From positions 1 through 32,646 of IMG/VR virus record IMGVR_UViG_3300033182_000964: a DNA stretch of 32,646 nt; one strand, written 5' to 3'. Within the stretch, counting starts at the first letter, position 1. Every line of letters starts with the position of its first letter. The translations under genes and the position numbers were made by a program. Shown here piece by piece: positions 7,418 through 15,956 of the stretch. The DNA comes from a virus. Below the pieces are notes generated by a model, which saw only the letters and a program-made list of their open reading frames with translations, did no database searches and was not told the DNA's origin.

Positions 7418-8788
7418 ATGAGTTACGAAGAATTGTTGAAAAAATGGGAACCTGTTCTTGAGCATCCAGAGTTTGCTGAGATTAAGGATCCTTACAAGAA
7501 AAAAGTCACAGCAATCCTTTTAGAGAATCAGGATCGTGACATGGAAGCAAACAGAGGTTCTCTTAATGAAAGCAGTTTTGTTTCAACTGGAGCAAATGAT
7601 CCAGCAGGTTTCAGTTCTAGTTCTAGTGCAGCTGGTCCAGTTGCTGGTATGGATCCAGTAATGATTTCCATGATTCGAAGAAGTATGCCAAACTTGGTTG
7701 CTTTCGATATGATGGGTGTTCAGCCAATGAGCGGTCCTACTGGTCTTATCTTTGCTATGCGAAGTCGGTACAATGACCAGTCAGGTAATGAAGCATTATT
7801 TGATGAAGTAGATTCTAGGTTTTCCGGACATGGCACTGACAGTGCTCCTGCGGCAGGTTCACCAGATTCCAACCCTTTTGATAACTCTAGTCTTACTGGT
7901 AGAGGTGGAGATACAACACCTCCTTCCAACACTTATGACACTCAAACTGGTGATGGAATGACAACTCATAGAGCAGAACGACTTGGGTTGGATAACGATC
8001 ATTTCCGACAAATGTCCTTCAGTATTGAGAAAGTAGCAGTTACAGCTATGTCACGTGCTCTAAAAGCAGAGTACACTATGGAATTAGCACAAGATTTGAA
8101 AGCAGTTCACAATCTTGATGTTGAATCCGAATTAGCTTCGATTCTTTCCACTGAAATCATGACTGAAATTAATCGTGAAATGATTCGAAAGATTAACCTT
8201 TCTGCTAAGTTGGGTGCTCAAGATGACACTCAAAACGGTGGAATTTTCGATCTAGACGTTGACTCCAATGGTCGATGGATGGGTGAAAAATTCAAAGGTT
8301 TAATGTTCCAAATCGAGAGAGATGCTAACGCAATCGCAAAAGACACTCGACGAGGACGAGGTAACATGATTCTTTGTTCCTCTGATGTTGCTTCAGCACT
8401 TCAGATGGCAGGAGTTCTTGATTACTCTCCAGCACTTGCTAACTCTTTATCAGTAGATGATACTGGTAGTACTTTCGCAGGTGTTCTAAACGGTAAATAT
8501 AAAGTTTATATCGATCCTTATGCTAAGGGTTCTGAATATTATACAATTGGTTACAAAGGTTCAAGTCAGTATGATGCTGGATTGTTCTACTGCCCATATG
8601 TTCCACTACAAATGGTAAGAACTATCGGTGAGAACACTTTCCAACCAAAAATCGGTTTCAAGACTCGTTACGGTCTTGTTGCTAATCCTTTTGCTCACAG
8701 ACAAGCACATGATGCTACTGGTCAAAGAGGTGTAGCAGACGGTAACAACACTTACTACCGATTAGTAAAAGTTAAGAACCTTCTGTAA
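7418..8788 (+). CDS. 23: gp23 major capsid protein
   Basis: This 456-aa protein matches the T4 gp23 major head protein family. It has the conserved SGPTGLIFAMRSRY at residues 105-118, the helix region RQMSFSIEKVAVTAMSRALKAEYT, and the late beta-rich part with GLFYCPYVPL and NPFAHR. It is shorter than T4 gp23 (521 aa), as in other marine relatives. It forms the hexamers of the head shell, and the N-terminal part is expected to be removed by gp21. Low-complexity Ser/Asn/Gly loops around residues 125-180 are insertions typical of marine homologues. It has its own late promoter and is followed by a strong terminator. Confidence 0.96.
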   Translation: MSYEELLKKWEPVLEHPEFAEIKDPYKKKVTAILLENQDRDMEANRGSLNESSFVSTGANDPAGFSSSSSAAGPVAGMDPVMISMIRRSMPNLVAFDMMGVQPMSGPTGLIFAMRSRYNDQSGNEALFDEVDSRFSGHGTDSAPAAGSPDSNPFDNSSLTGRGGDTTPPSNTYDTQTGDGMTTHRAERLGLDNDHFRQMSFSIEKVAVTAMSRALKAEYTMELAQDLKAVHNLDVESELASILSTEIMTEINREMIRKINLSAKLGAQDDTQNGGIFDLDVDSNGRWMGEKFKGLMFQIERDANAIAKDTRRGRGNMILCSSDVASALQMAGVLDYSPALANSLSVDDTGSTFAGVLNGKYKVYIDPYAKGSEYYTIGYKGSSQYDAGLFYCPYVPLQMVRTIGENTFQPKIGFKTRYGLVANPFAHRQAHDATGQRGVADGNNTYYRLVKVKNLL

Positions 8789-8810
8789 TATTTAACTAAT
8801 AAACAGTACA

Positions 8811-8840
8811 AAAAACCTCCATCTTTAGGTGGGGGTTTTT
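8811..8840 (+). terminator. Rho-independent terminator after gene 23
   Basis: AAAAACCTCCA pairs with TGGGGGTTTTT over 11 bp (one G-U) around an 8-nt loop and ends in a T run. It sits 22 bp after the capsid stop codon. Confidence 0.88.
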
Positions 8841-8845
8841 GGCAT

Positions 8846-8853
8846 TATAAATA
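8846..8853 (+). promoter_or_regulatory. T4-type late promoter TATAAATA
   Basis: This exact box directly follows the gene 23 terminator and lies 26 bp before the ATG at 8872, giving a very short expected leader with AAGGA as ribosome binding site. Confidence 0.75.
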
Positions 8854-8871
8854 TAAGTAAGGATTTATATT

Positions 8872-9369
8872 ATGAGTTATGTGGATTATCAACCTTTGGA
8901 TAATAATTTATTATCCACAAACAATTTTAAATTGGTTTTTAGTGACTTTCCTAAGATGGAATACTTTGTTCAAAGATTCACCTTTCCTAGGGTGAATGTA
9001 GAACCATCATCGCATCCTAGTCCATTTAAACCAATTCCTACTCCAGGAAATCAAATATCCTATGAATCAATCACTTTCACTTTCACAATTTCAGAAGATT
9101 TATCAAATTATTTGGAAATATATAGATGGATGACTAAAACTGGAACTCCTAATTCACATGAAGAGTATCAAAATGTGAAAGATATTAAGGATTGCAACCT
9201 AATAATAACTTCTAATAATAAAAACCCTATACTTACTGTGAAATTTAAAGACGTTTTTCCTATAGCACTTTCTGGGTTTGAACTTGATGTAACTAATACA
9301 GAATTTACACCTGTATCTGCTACAGCAGAATTCGTTTTCAATACCCTATCTTTTGATACAAATTTTTAG
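8872..9369 (+). CDS. Tail-tube-like structural protein (gp19 fold)
   Basis: This 165-aa protein contains NNFKLVFSDFPKMEYFVQRF, then FKPIPTPG and a run of beta strands with DLSNYLEIYRWM. This pattern recurs in marine T4-like phage structural proteins related to the tail tube fold. It is expected to be a virion or assembly protein made late, since it has its own TATAAATA promoter. Whether it is the true tail tube (gp19) or a paralogue placed after gene 23 cannot be told here; T4 keeps gene 19 near genes 18 and 20. It lies just before uvsY. Confidence 0.6.
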   Translation: MSYVDYQPLDNNLLSTNNFKLVFSDFPKMEYFVQRFTFPRVNVEPSSHPSPFKPIPTPGNQISYESITFTFTISEDLSNYLEIYRWMTKTGTPNSHEEYQNVKDIKDCNLIITSNNKNPILTVKFKDVFPIALSGFELDVTNTEFTPVSATAEFVFNTLSFDTNF

Positions 9370-9379
9370 AAAGGATAAT

Positions 9380-9829
9380 ATGAGAAATACTATTTCCTTA
9401 GAAGAAATAGAATCTATGTGGGAATCTGATAGAAAAATGTTTCGAGATAATCTTTCAGAACATAATCTAGAAATTCCAAACCTACATGGTAAATATATGC
9501 AATTATATAATACCGAAAGAATTGTTAGAAAAAATCTACATCTAAAAAAGAAAAGATTATATCTAACTCTCCGAAAATACTTTATGGGAACATTGGATAA
9601 ACATTCTCTTGAAGAAAGAGGATGGATGCCTTTTGGTCTCAAAGTTCTAAAAGCAGATTTAGAATTTCACATTGAAGGGCACGATGAATGGAACAAAGTT
9701 GAACTCCTTCTAGAAATGAGTGAAATTAAAATCAATTTCTTAGAGCAAATATTAAGATTGATAATGAACAGAGGATTCCAAATCAAAAACGAAATTGAGT
9801 TAGTGAAATGGGAATCTGGTATGATTTAA
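9380..9829 (+). CDS. uvsY: UvsY recombination mediator
   Basis: This 149-aa, highly charged, helical protein resembles T4 UvsY (137 aa). The most conserved part is LERGWMPFG-type sequence followed by KADLEFHIEGHDEW and a C-terminal helix with NRGFQIKNEIELVKWESG, close to the T4 ending. UvsY helps load the UvsX recombinase on single-stranded DNA coated with gp32. The ATG at 9380 with AAGGA before it is preferred over the in-frame TTG at 9353, which lies inside the preceding gene. Its stop directly abuts uvsW. Confidence 0.85.
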   Translation: MRNTISLEEIESMWESDRKMFRDNLSEHNLEIPNLHGKYMQLYNTERIVRKNLHLKKKRLYLTLRKYFMGTLDKHSLEERGWMPFGLKVLKADLEFHIEGHDEWNKVELLLEMSEIKINFLEQILRLIMNRGFQIKNEIELVKWESGMI

Positions 9830-11311
9830 ATGGAAAGTATCACCGTATATAAAATAGACGAAATATACATGAAGATTGTGGGAGAAAGGAGTGTTCTCCA
9901 AGATATTTCAGAAGAATTTACTTTTTTTGCTGATAATTACAAATTCATGAAGAAGTATAAAAGTGGAGTTTGGGATGGTAAAATCCGACTTCTAAACCCT
10001 CTAAACGGAAAGCTTTATGTGGGTTTGCTCTATCGTTTATTTAAAGTTTGTAAAGAATTAGACTATAAAGTAAAATTCGATAATATTAGTGACTTTTCAT
10101 TAAATCAATTATCCATTGAGGATGTCAAAGATTTTATTCAAAACATTAATTTACCTTTCCCTCCAAGAGAGTATCAAGTTAATTCATTATATGACTGTAT
10201 TCAGAAGAAACGTTTAGTCGTTCTTAGTCCTACAGGTAGTGGTAAATCTTTAATTATTTATATGTTCATTCGATGGTTCCTTTCACAACATCCAGATGAA
10301 AAACTGATGTTGATAGTTCCAAATGTAAGTCTCGTACATCAAATATACAATGATTTCGAGGATTATTCAAGCGATAATTTATGGAATGTAGAAAAATTTT
10401 GTCAAAAGATATATTCTGGTCAAGATAAATTAGTAGGTAAGAATATAGCCATAACCACTTGGCAGTCGATATATCGTCTCCCTCCCTCTTATTTCAACGG
10501 ATATAGGGGTGTTATAGTTGATGAGGCGCATCAAGCAAAAGCATCATCTTTAACCAATATACTCGGTAAGATGCGGGATGCTGAATATCGAATTGGAACA
10601 ACAGGAACTCTTGATGATATAAATGTTCACCAACTGACTCTTGAAGGTCTTTTTGGAGTTGTAAGAAATCATGTTACTACTAAAAAATTGATTGATGATA
10701 ATTATCTCTCCAGTTTCAAAATAAAGTTTATAACGTTAAAATATCCAGAAGATGAATGTAAAGAAGTTTGTAAGATGGATTATGTTGATGAGATTGATTT
10801 TATTTTAGACCATCCTAAAAGAAATAAGTTTATAAAAAATCTTTGTAACATTACAAAAGGAAATACTCTCATTCTATACACTTATGTTGAAAAACACGGA
10901 GACCTTTTATCGGAAATGTTAGAAGAACTACCAGATAAAGAAGTTTTTTATATTCACGGTAAAATTGATGCTAAAATAAGAGAAGAGGTTAGAAAAAAAG
11001 TTGAAAGTATGAATAATGCTTTGATAGTGGCTTCATACGGAACCTTCTCTACAGGTATTAATATAAAGAACTTGCACAATGTTATCTTCGCATCTCCTAC
11101 AAAATCAAAAATAAGGTCATTACAATCAATAGGAAGAGGATTGAGACTTGGTGATGATAAGGAATCTTGTACACTTTTTGATTTGTGTGATGATTTCTCA
11201 ACAAAAAAGAAAACCAATTATATGATTAAACACGGAACCGAAAGAATGAAGATTTACATCAAAGAAGATTTTGAGATAGAATCTGTGACAGTCAGTTTCA
11301 CTGAGAACTAA
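9830..11311 (+). CDS. uvsW: UvsW helicase (SF2)
   Basis: This 493-aa protein is close in length to T4 UvsW (503 aa). It has the SF2 motifs in order: Q-type motif YQVNSLYDCIQ, Walker A SPTGSGKS (133-140), DEAH (231-234), GTTGTL, and IGRGLRLG. The N-terminal about 100 residues form the UvsW DNA-binding domain (KKYKSGVWDGKIRLL). UvsW remodels recombination and R-loop intermediates and in T4 helps switch replication from origin to recombination mode. The ATG follows the uvsY stop with no gap and a weak ribosome site, so translation is probably coupled to uvsY. Confidence 0.95.
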   Translation: MESITVYKIDEIYMKIVGERSVLQDISEEFTFFADNYKFMKKYKSGVWDGKIRLLNPLNGKLYVGLLYRLFKVCKELDYKVKFDNISDFSLNQLSIEDVKDFIQNINLPFPPREYQVNSLYDCIQKKRLVVLSPTGSGKSLIIYMFIRWFLSQHPDEKLMLIVPNVSLVHQIYNDFEDYSSDNLWNVEKFCQKIYSGQDKLVGKNIAITTWQSIYRLPPSYFNGYRGVIVDEAHQAKASSLTNILGKMRDAEYRIGTTGTLDDINVHQLTLEGLFGVVRNHVTTKKLIDDNYLSSFKIKFITLKYPEDECKEVCKMDYVDEIDFILDHPKRNKFIKNLCNITKGNTLILYTYVEKHGDLLSEMLEELPDKEVFYIHGKIDAKIREEVRKKVESMNNALIVASYGTFSTGINIKNLHNVIFASPTKSKIRSLQSIGRGLRLGDDKESCTLFDLCDDFSTKKKTNYMIKHGTERMKIYIKEDFEIESVTVSFTEN

Positions 11312-11331
11312 AACTAAAGTTTTTATTTAAT

Positions 11332-11355
11332 TATATTATTATATTATTATATAAG
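11332..11355 (+). repeat. AT-only tandem repeat upstream of gp55 promoter
   Basis: TATATTAT occurs twice head to tail (11332-11347), followed by a partial copy. It lies directly upstream of the -35 box at 11363, where an UP element would be. A role in promoter strength is possible but unproven. Confidence 0.4.
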
Positions 11356-11362
11356 AAAATAC

Positions 11363-11391
11363 TTGAATAAAATCCTATATTATGTTATAAT
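11363..11391 (+). promoter_or_regulatory. Sigma70-like promoter for gene 55
   Basis: TTGAAT, a 17-bp spacer, then TATAAT with TGT just before it (extended -10). It ends 21 bp before the ATG of gene 55, allowing early or middle expression of the late sigma factor. Confidence 0.8.
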
Positions 11392-11412
11392 ATATCTAAG
11401 GGAGAAAATAAT

Positions 11413-12021
11413 ATGAAGAAAACTGAGAAAAAAGTGAAAAAGAAGTCCACTAAAAAACACTATGTTAATAATAGTGATTTGTATGAATGTATGAAGACCT
11501 ATTTAAGTCAATGTGAAGAATGTGATAAAGATGGAATAGAAAGACCGAAAGTCCCTGAGTATATTGGTGAATGTTTATTTAAGATTGCTGAAAAACTAGC
11601 AACAAAACCTAACTTCATGAACTATACCTATAAGGAAGATATGATCTTAGATGGTGTTGAGAACTGTCTCAAATATATCACTAACTTCAATCCAGAGAAG
11701 AGTAAAAACCCTTTCAGTTATTTCACATCTGTTATATACTATGCTTTTTTAAGAAGAATAGAGAAAGAGAAAAAGTATACTTATACTAAATTGAAAGCTA
11801 TGGAAAATGAATTGTACAAACATGATAATATCGCAAATCTAAACTCATTTGACTCCTCTAACTTTTCTGTTGATGGAAATACAATGTATGATAATTTCTT
11901 TGAATTTATAGCAGACTACGAAAGAAACAAAGAAAAGAAGAATGAAAAAAAGAAAAAGGGTAAATCTTCCAAAGGATCTATTAAGATGAATCTAGTTCCA
12001 TTTTTTGATGATGAAGAATAA
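11413..12021 (+). CDS. 55: gp55 late sigma factor
   Basis: This 202-aa protein has a basic N-terminus and a core with KEDMILDGVENCLKYITNFNP and NPFSYFTSVIYYAFLRRIEKEKK. That is the sigma region-2-like signature of the T4 gp55 family (T4 gp55 is 185 aa). It would bind host RNA polymerase core and direct it to TATAAATA promoters, of which eight well-placed examples occur here. A Lys-rich linker is followed by the C-terminal motif NLVPFFDDEE, which fits the sliding-clamp-binding tail known for T4 gp55. The ATG has GGGAG before it and an own sigma70-like promoter. Confidence 0.92.
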   Translation: MKKTEKKVKKKSTKKHYVNNSDLYECMKTYLSQCEECDKDGIERPKVPEYIGECLFKIAEKLATKPNFMNYTYKEDMILDGVENCLKYITNFNPEKSKNPFSYFTSVIYYAFLRRIEKEKKYTYTKLKAMENELYKHDNIANLNSFDSSNFSVDGNTMYDNFFEFIADYERNKEKKNEKKKKGKSSKGSIKMNLVPFFDDEE

Positions 12022-12035
12022 TTTTAAAAAAACTA

Positions 12036-12064
12036 TTGACAAACGACTTAAATAATGTTATTAT
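12036..12064 (+). promoter_or_regulatory. Sigma70-like promoter before the 47/46 block
   Basis: TTGACA, 17 bp, TATTAT, with TGT before the -10. It is preceded by AACTA, as at 15197 and 29265. It would drive the 106-aa gene and genes 47 and 46. Confidence 0.85.
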
Positions 12065-12095
12065 AGTTATATAAGTTAAAAACTTGGGAGGAATA

Positions 12096-12416
12096 GTGGA
12101 TAATATTAGAGAGTTTGAGGGAGTCTTTTATAGACTGGATGATATAGATGTTAATGGAAGACCTTATGAAGATGCTCAACCAGTCAATCTCTTAAATAAA
12201 GAGACAGACGAAGAATTGAGATTGAGGTTGGAAAAAGAGAAAAAACTTAAAATCCAGAAAGCTCAGATGGCAGACGATGTTCATAGGGATAAATCATGTG
12301 GTAAAAAATCTTGTGGAAGTTGTTCTTGTGGAAACTTTAAAGTTCTTTTTGCTACAAACACTCATGAGGGTGTAAAATATGATTATTATGGTTTTGAAAT
12401 AAAGGATTATGAATGA
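12096..12416 (+). CDS. Small Cys-rich protein of unknown function
   Basis: This 106-aa protein begins with GTG at 12096. GGGAGGA (12086-12092) precedes it, so the in-frame TTG at 12084 would overlap its own ribosome site and is rejected. The protein has an N-terminal part with GVFYRLDDIDVNGRPYED, a charged helix, then a compact Cys cluster at residues 68, 73, 76 and 78 (C-x4-C-x2-C-x-C) followed by a short beta-like tail. The cysteines could bind zinc or an iron-sulfur centre. The stop overlaps the gene 47 ATG (ATGA), tying its expression to the recombination nuclease. I do not recognise the family. Confidence 0.75.
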   Translation: MDNIREFEGVFYRLDDIDVNGRPYEDAQPVNLLNKETDEELRLRLEKEKKLKIQKAQMADDVHRDKSCGKKSCGSCSCGNFKVLFATNTHEGVKYDYYGFEIKDYE

Positions 12417-13471
12417 AATTGGCTTTAATCACCGATACACATTTCGGTGGTAGAAATGATAGTCAAATTTTCACTGACTATTTTTTTAAGTTCTGGGAAG
12501 AAGAGTTTTTCCCGACAGTCTTAAAGAATAAAATCAAAAAAGTGATTCATCTTGGTGATATCTTTGATAGAAGGAAATTTGCTAATATCAAAACTCTAAA
12601 TTCTTTTAGAGAGAGATTTGCTGAATGGTTTGAGAAAAACGGAGTAGAACTTCATATAATTGTGGGAAATCATGATATCTACTACAAAGATACAAACAAA
12701 GTGAACTCTCCGAAAGAGATTTTAGGGGGTAGGTATAAGAAGATTAAAATCTATGAAGAACCTGAGATATTGAAGTTTGGAAAGACAAAAATATTATTTC
12801 TACCTTGGATAAATAGAGAAAATCAAGAACGTTCTATGGAATTGATTAATTCTAATGAAGCTTCTGTAGTTATGGGGCATTTAGAACTTTCTGGTTTCAA
12901 GATGTATAGAAACTCTGTCTGCTATCACGGTATGAGTCATAGTGTTTTTGATGGATATGACCTTGTAATGACTGGTCACTATCATCATAAATCAACAGTA
13001 GGTAATGTTGCCTATCTAGGTAGCACTTATGAAATTACTTGGTCAGACTATAATGATCCAAGAGGTTTTCATATTTTTGATACAAATACTTTAGAGTTGG
13101 AGTATCATCAAAACCCTCATAGAATATTTCATAAGATTATTTACGATGATACAAACTATGAAACAGTTTCCGATATGAATGTTGATTTTGAATATTGTAG
13201 GAATTGTTATGTTAAAGTTTTAGTCGAATCTAAAAACAATGCTTATCTTTTCGATAAGTTTATAGATTCTATTCAACTTCACCAACCATATGACCTTTCC
13301 ATTGTTGAGGATACAAACTTATCAGTCGAGGAGAGTGAGATGGTGAATGAAGCAGAAGATACCATTACAATACTCAACAAGTATGTTGATGGTTTAGATA
13401 TTGATGTAAATCTAGACAATTTGAAAAAAGTTTTACATTCTCTCCATAGAGAAGCAATAGATTTACAGTAG
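12413..13471 (+). CDS. 47: gp47 recombination nuclease subunit (Mre11-like)
   Basis: This 352-aa protein matches T4 gp47 (339 aa). Calcineurin-like metallophosphoesterase motifs are in order: DTH (8-10), GDIFDR (D49), GNHD (85-88), GHLELSG, and GHYHHKS. With gp46 it forms the Mre11/Rad50-type nuclease that resects DNA ends for recombination-dependent replication; it is also used in degrading host DNA. Its ATG overlaps the stop of the Cys-rich gene, and gene 46 follows after 7 bp. Confidence 0.96.
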   Translation: MKLALITDTHFGGRNDSQIFTDYFFKFWEEEFFPTVLKNKIKKVIHLGDIFDRRKFANIKTLNSFRERFAEWFEKNGVELHIIVGNHDIYYKDTNKVNSPKEILGGRYKKIKIYEEPEILKFGKTKILFLPWINRENQERSMELINSNEASVVMGHLELSGFKMYRNSVCYHGMSHSVFDGYDLVMTGHYHHKSTVGNVAYLGSTYEITWSDYNDPRGFHIFDTNTLELEYHQNPHRIFHKIIYDDTNYETVSDMNVDFEYCRNCYVKVLVESKNNAYLFDKFIDSIQLHQPYDLSIVEDTNLSVEESEMVNEAEDTITILNKYVDGLDIDVNLDNLKKVLHSLHREAIDLQ

Positions 13472-13478
13472 GGACAGT

Positions 13479-15188
13479 ATGTTAATTTTTGAAAAAGTTC
13501 GTTACAAGAATTTTCTATCAACTGGTAATTATTTCAATGAAATTGATTTAAATGAGAACTCGGCAACACTGATAGTAGGTAAAAATGGTGGAGGTAAATC
13601 TACATTTTTAGATGCTATATGTTTCGGTCTATTCGGAAAAGCATTCAGAAATATCAATAAGAATCAGTTGATAAATTCTATAAATGAGAAAGGAACAGTA
13701 GTTGAAGTTGAGTTTTCTATCAACAATAAGAATTATATGGTTAGACGAGGAATCAAACCTAATATTTTCGAAATATACGTTGATGGTGAATTTATGAATC
13801 AATCTGCTGACGCAAGAGATTTTCAGAAAAAGTTAGAAAAGACTATTTTGAAAATGAATATCAAATCTTTTACTCAAATAGTTATATTAGGTTCTTCAAG
13901 TTTTACTCCATTTATGAAACTGTCCACACAAAACAGGAGAGATGTTATAGAGGATATATTGGATATTGACATATTCAGTATTATGAATAATCTATTAAAA
14001 GAGAGATATTCTGAGTTGAAGGATGAACTCGCAAATAATAACTACGAGATTAAGAACATTGAAAATTCTATAGAACTTAAATCCGAATATTTGGATAAGA
14101 TGTTAGGATCTAAGAATAAAAAAATAGAATCTCTAATGACTGAAAATAAAGAATCAAGAAAGAAGATTGATAATATCAATAAAAAGATTCACACCAAACA
14201 TGAGGAAATAACTTCTATAAAGTTAGAGAATATGGAAAAAATTCTTTCTAACTTGAGAGAAAAGCAAGATATCTTTTCCAAAATGAAAACTCAAAAAAGC
14301 AGATTGCAAAGAGAGAGTGATTTTTTTGAAAAGAATGACCACTGTAATACCTGTCATCAAGACATTAATAAATCTGTTTCTGATAGTATTATACAAAAGA
14401 ATACAAAGAAGATTGCTAAAATTGATGAAGCTTTTGTCACAATAGAAAAGATGATAGCAGAGCAGGAAGGTTTGATTCAAGTTGAAAATGACAAGAGTGA
14501 AAAAATTAAAGAAATTCAAAATGAAATTTCCACTCTTCAACAGGACATAAGATTTCATGAGAAGAACATTTCCAAAAATGAAAAAGAAATGAACTTCTTA
14601 GAAAATAATAATGAGAATATAGAAAAAGAGAAATCTGGATTAGAAGATTTGAACAATCAACTCAAAAAACTTAACAATAAGAGATTGGAAGATTTGGAAA
14701 GAAGTGAATTATACAATGTCTGTCAAATGCTACTAAAGGATTCTGGTATTAAGACTAGGATAATCAAACAGTATTTGCCAGTCATGAACAAGTATATTAA
14801 CAATTATTTGAACAGTTTTGACTTCTTTGCTAATTTTAATCTTGACGAAAACTTCAGTGAAGTGATAAAATCAAGACATAGGGATGAATTTTCTTATGAT
14901 TCCTTTTCTGAAGGTGAAAAACAGAGAATTGATTTGGCAATTCTTTTTACTTGGAGAGAAATAGCAAGAATGAAGAATTCTGTTAATTCAAATCTTCTGA
15001 TATTGGATGAAGTTTTTGATTCATCACTTGATGCAGAAGGTACTGAAAACTTTATGAAAGTTATGAACACACTTGAAGGTAAAGGATTTAACACATTTGT
15101 TATATCACACAAAACCGATTTACTTTCCGACAAATTTGAAAATCAAATAAAATTCGAAAAAGTTGGAGACTTTTCATATAAAAAGTAA
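13479..15188 (+). CDS. 46: gp46 recombination nuclease subunit (Rad50-like)
   Basis: This 569-aa protein is close to T4 gp46 (560 aa). Walker A is GKNGGGKST (34-42). Two long coiled-coil arms flank a zinc hook C-N-T-C (Cys289 and Cys292). The ABC signature SFSEGEKQR starts at 475, and Walker B LLILDE is at 506-511. It is the SMC-like ATPase partner of gp47 that tethers and opens DNA ends. It is the last gene of the block before the gp45 promoter. Confidence 0.96.
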   Translation: MLIFEKVRYKNFLSTGNYFNEIDLNENSATLIVGKNGGGKSTFLDAICFGLFGKAFRNINKNQLINSINEKGTVVEVEFSINNKNYMVRRGIKPNIFEIYVDGEFMNQSADARDFQKKLEKTILKMNIKSFTQIVILGSSSFTPFMKLSTQNRRDVIEDILDIDIFSIMNNLLKERYSELKDELANNNYEIKNIENSIELKSEYLDKMLGSKNKKIESLMTENKESRKKIDNINKKIHTKHEEITSIKLENMEKILSNLREKQDIFSKMKTQKSRLQRESDFFEKNDHCNTCHQDINKSVSDSIIQKNTKKIAKIDEAFVTIEKMIAEQEGLIQVENDKSEKIKEIQNEISTLQQDIRFHEKNISKNEKEMNFLENNNENIEKEKSGLEDLNNQLKKLNNKRLEDLERSELYNVCQMLLKDSGIKTRIIKQYLPVMNKYINNYLNSFDFFANFNLDENFSEVIKSRHRDEFSYDSFSEGEKQRIDLAILFTWREIARMKNSVNSNLLILDEVFDSSLDAEGTENFMKVMNTLEGKGFNTFVISHKTDLLSDKFENQIKFEKVGDFSYKK

Positions 15189-15196
15189 AAAAACTA

Positions 15197-15225
15197 TTGA
15201 CATTCTTTCAAAGATAGTTTATAAT
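15197..15225 (+). promoter_or_regulatory. Sigma70-like promoter for gene 45
   Basis: TTGACA, 17 bp, TATAAT, a full consensus match. The upstream AAACTA context matches other promoters in this window. Confidence 0.88.
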
Positions 15226-15256
15226 AAAATAAACTGATATTAATTAGGAGAAAATT

Positions 15257-15946
15257 ATGACTACGATTAGTGTTTCAGAAGAAACAATGAGAACCCTTAA
15301 AAATCTTGCTAGTATTAACCAAGGATTATTGTTTACATCAGACAACACATTATCTACTATCAATAGTAGTAATAATGTTTTATGTACTGCTAAAATTACA
15401 GAAACATTTCCTTTCGAATTTGGTATCTATGATTTAAACAATCTTTTAGGAACGTTCTCTTTGTTCGAAAACCCTCAGATTGAAGTAAATCAAGAAGAAG
15501 GTTATATGACTATTCGTGATGGTAATACTAAATCAACAACTGTTAGATATAGGTTTGCTCCAAAAAATCTAATTAAAGTTCCACCCAAAAACCATATTGA
15601 CTTACCTTCACAGGATGTTGAGTTCACTCTCGGAGTTGATACTTTATCTCAACTCCAAAAAGCTAGTTCTGTGATGGGTTTACAATATCTATTTGTAAAC
15701 GGTTCCGAGGGTATTATTACTGTTGAACTGGGTAAACCTAGTGATGCTAATAGTAATCGTTTTAGTATAGAAGTTGGTGAGACATCTCATGAATTTTCTT
15801 TCATTTTTTTGATGGATAATATCAAACTTCTTCCTGATGATTATAATGTGGTTATTTCATCAAAATGTATTTCACAGTTTACTTCTGTTAATTCTAACAG
15901 AAACTATTGGATATCTACTGAAACTGGTTCTAAATTTACTGCATAG
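15257..15946 (+). CDS. 45: gp45 sliding clamp
   Basis: This 229-aa protein has nearly the length of T4 gp45 (228 aa) and shows its start pattern (LKNLASINQGLLF) and IYDLNNLLGTFSL. In T4 the trimeric ring holds gp43 on DNA and, with gp55 and gp33, activates late transcription. TAGGAG precedes the ATG. It is followed at 10 bp by gene 44, giving the clamp and clamp-loader operon 45-44-62-regA. C-terminal LxxFF tails that could bind this clamp are present in gp43, gp55 and the 28801 protein. Confidence 0.94.
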   Translation: MTTISVSEETMRTLKNLASINQGLLFTSDNTLSTINSSNNVLCTAKITETFPFEFGIYDLNNLLGTFSLFENPQIEVNQEEGYMTIRDGNTKSTTVRYRFAPKNLIKVPPKNHIDLPSQDVEFTLGVDTLSQLQKASSVMGLQYLFVNGSEGIITVELGKPSDANSNRFSIEVGETSHEFSFIFLMDNIKLLPDDYNVVISSKCISQFTSVNSNRNYWISTETGSKFTA

Positions 15947-15956
15947 GAAGTGTTAA

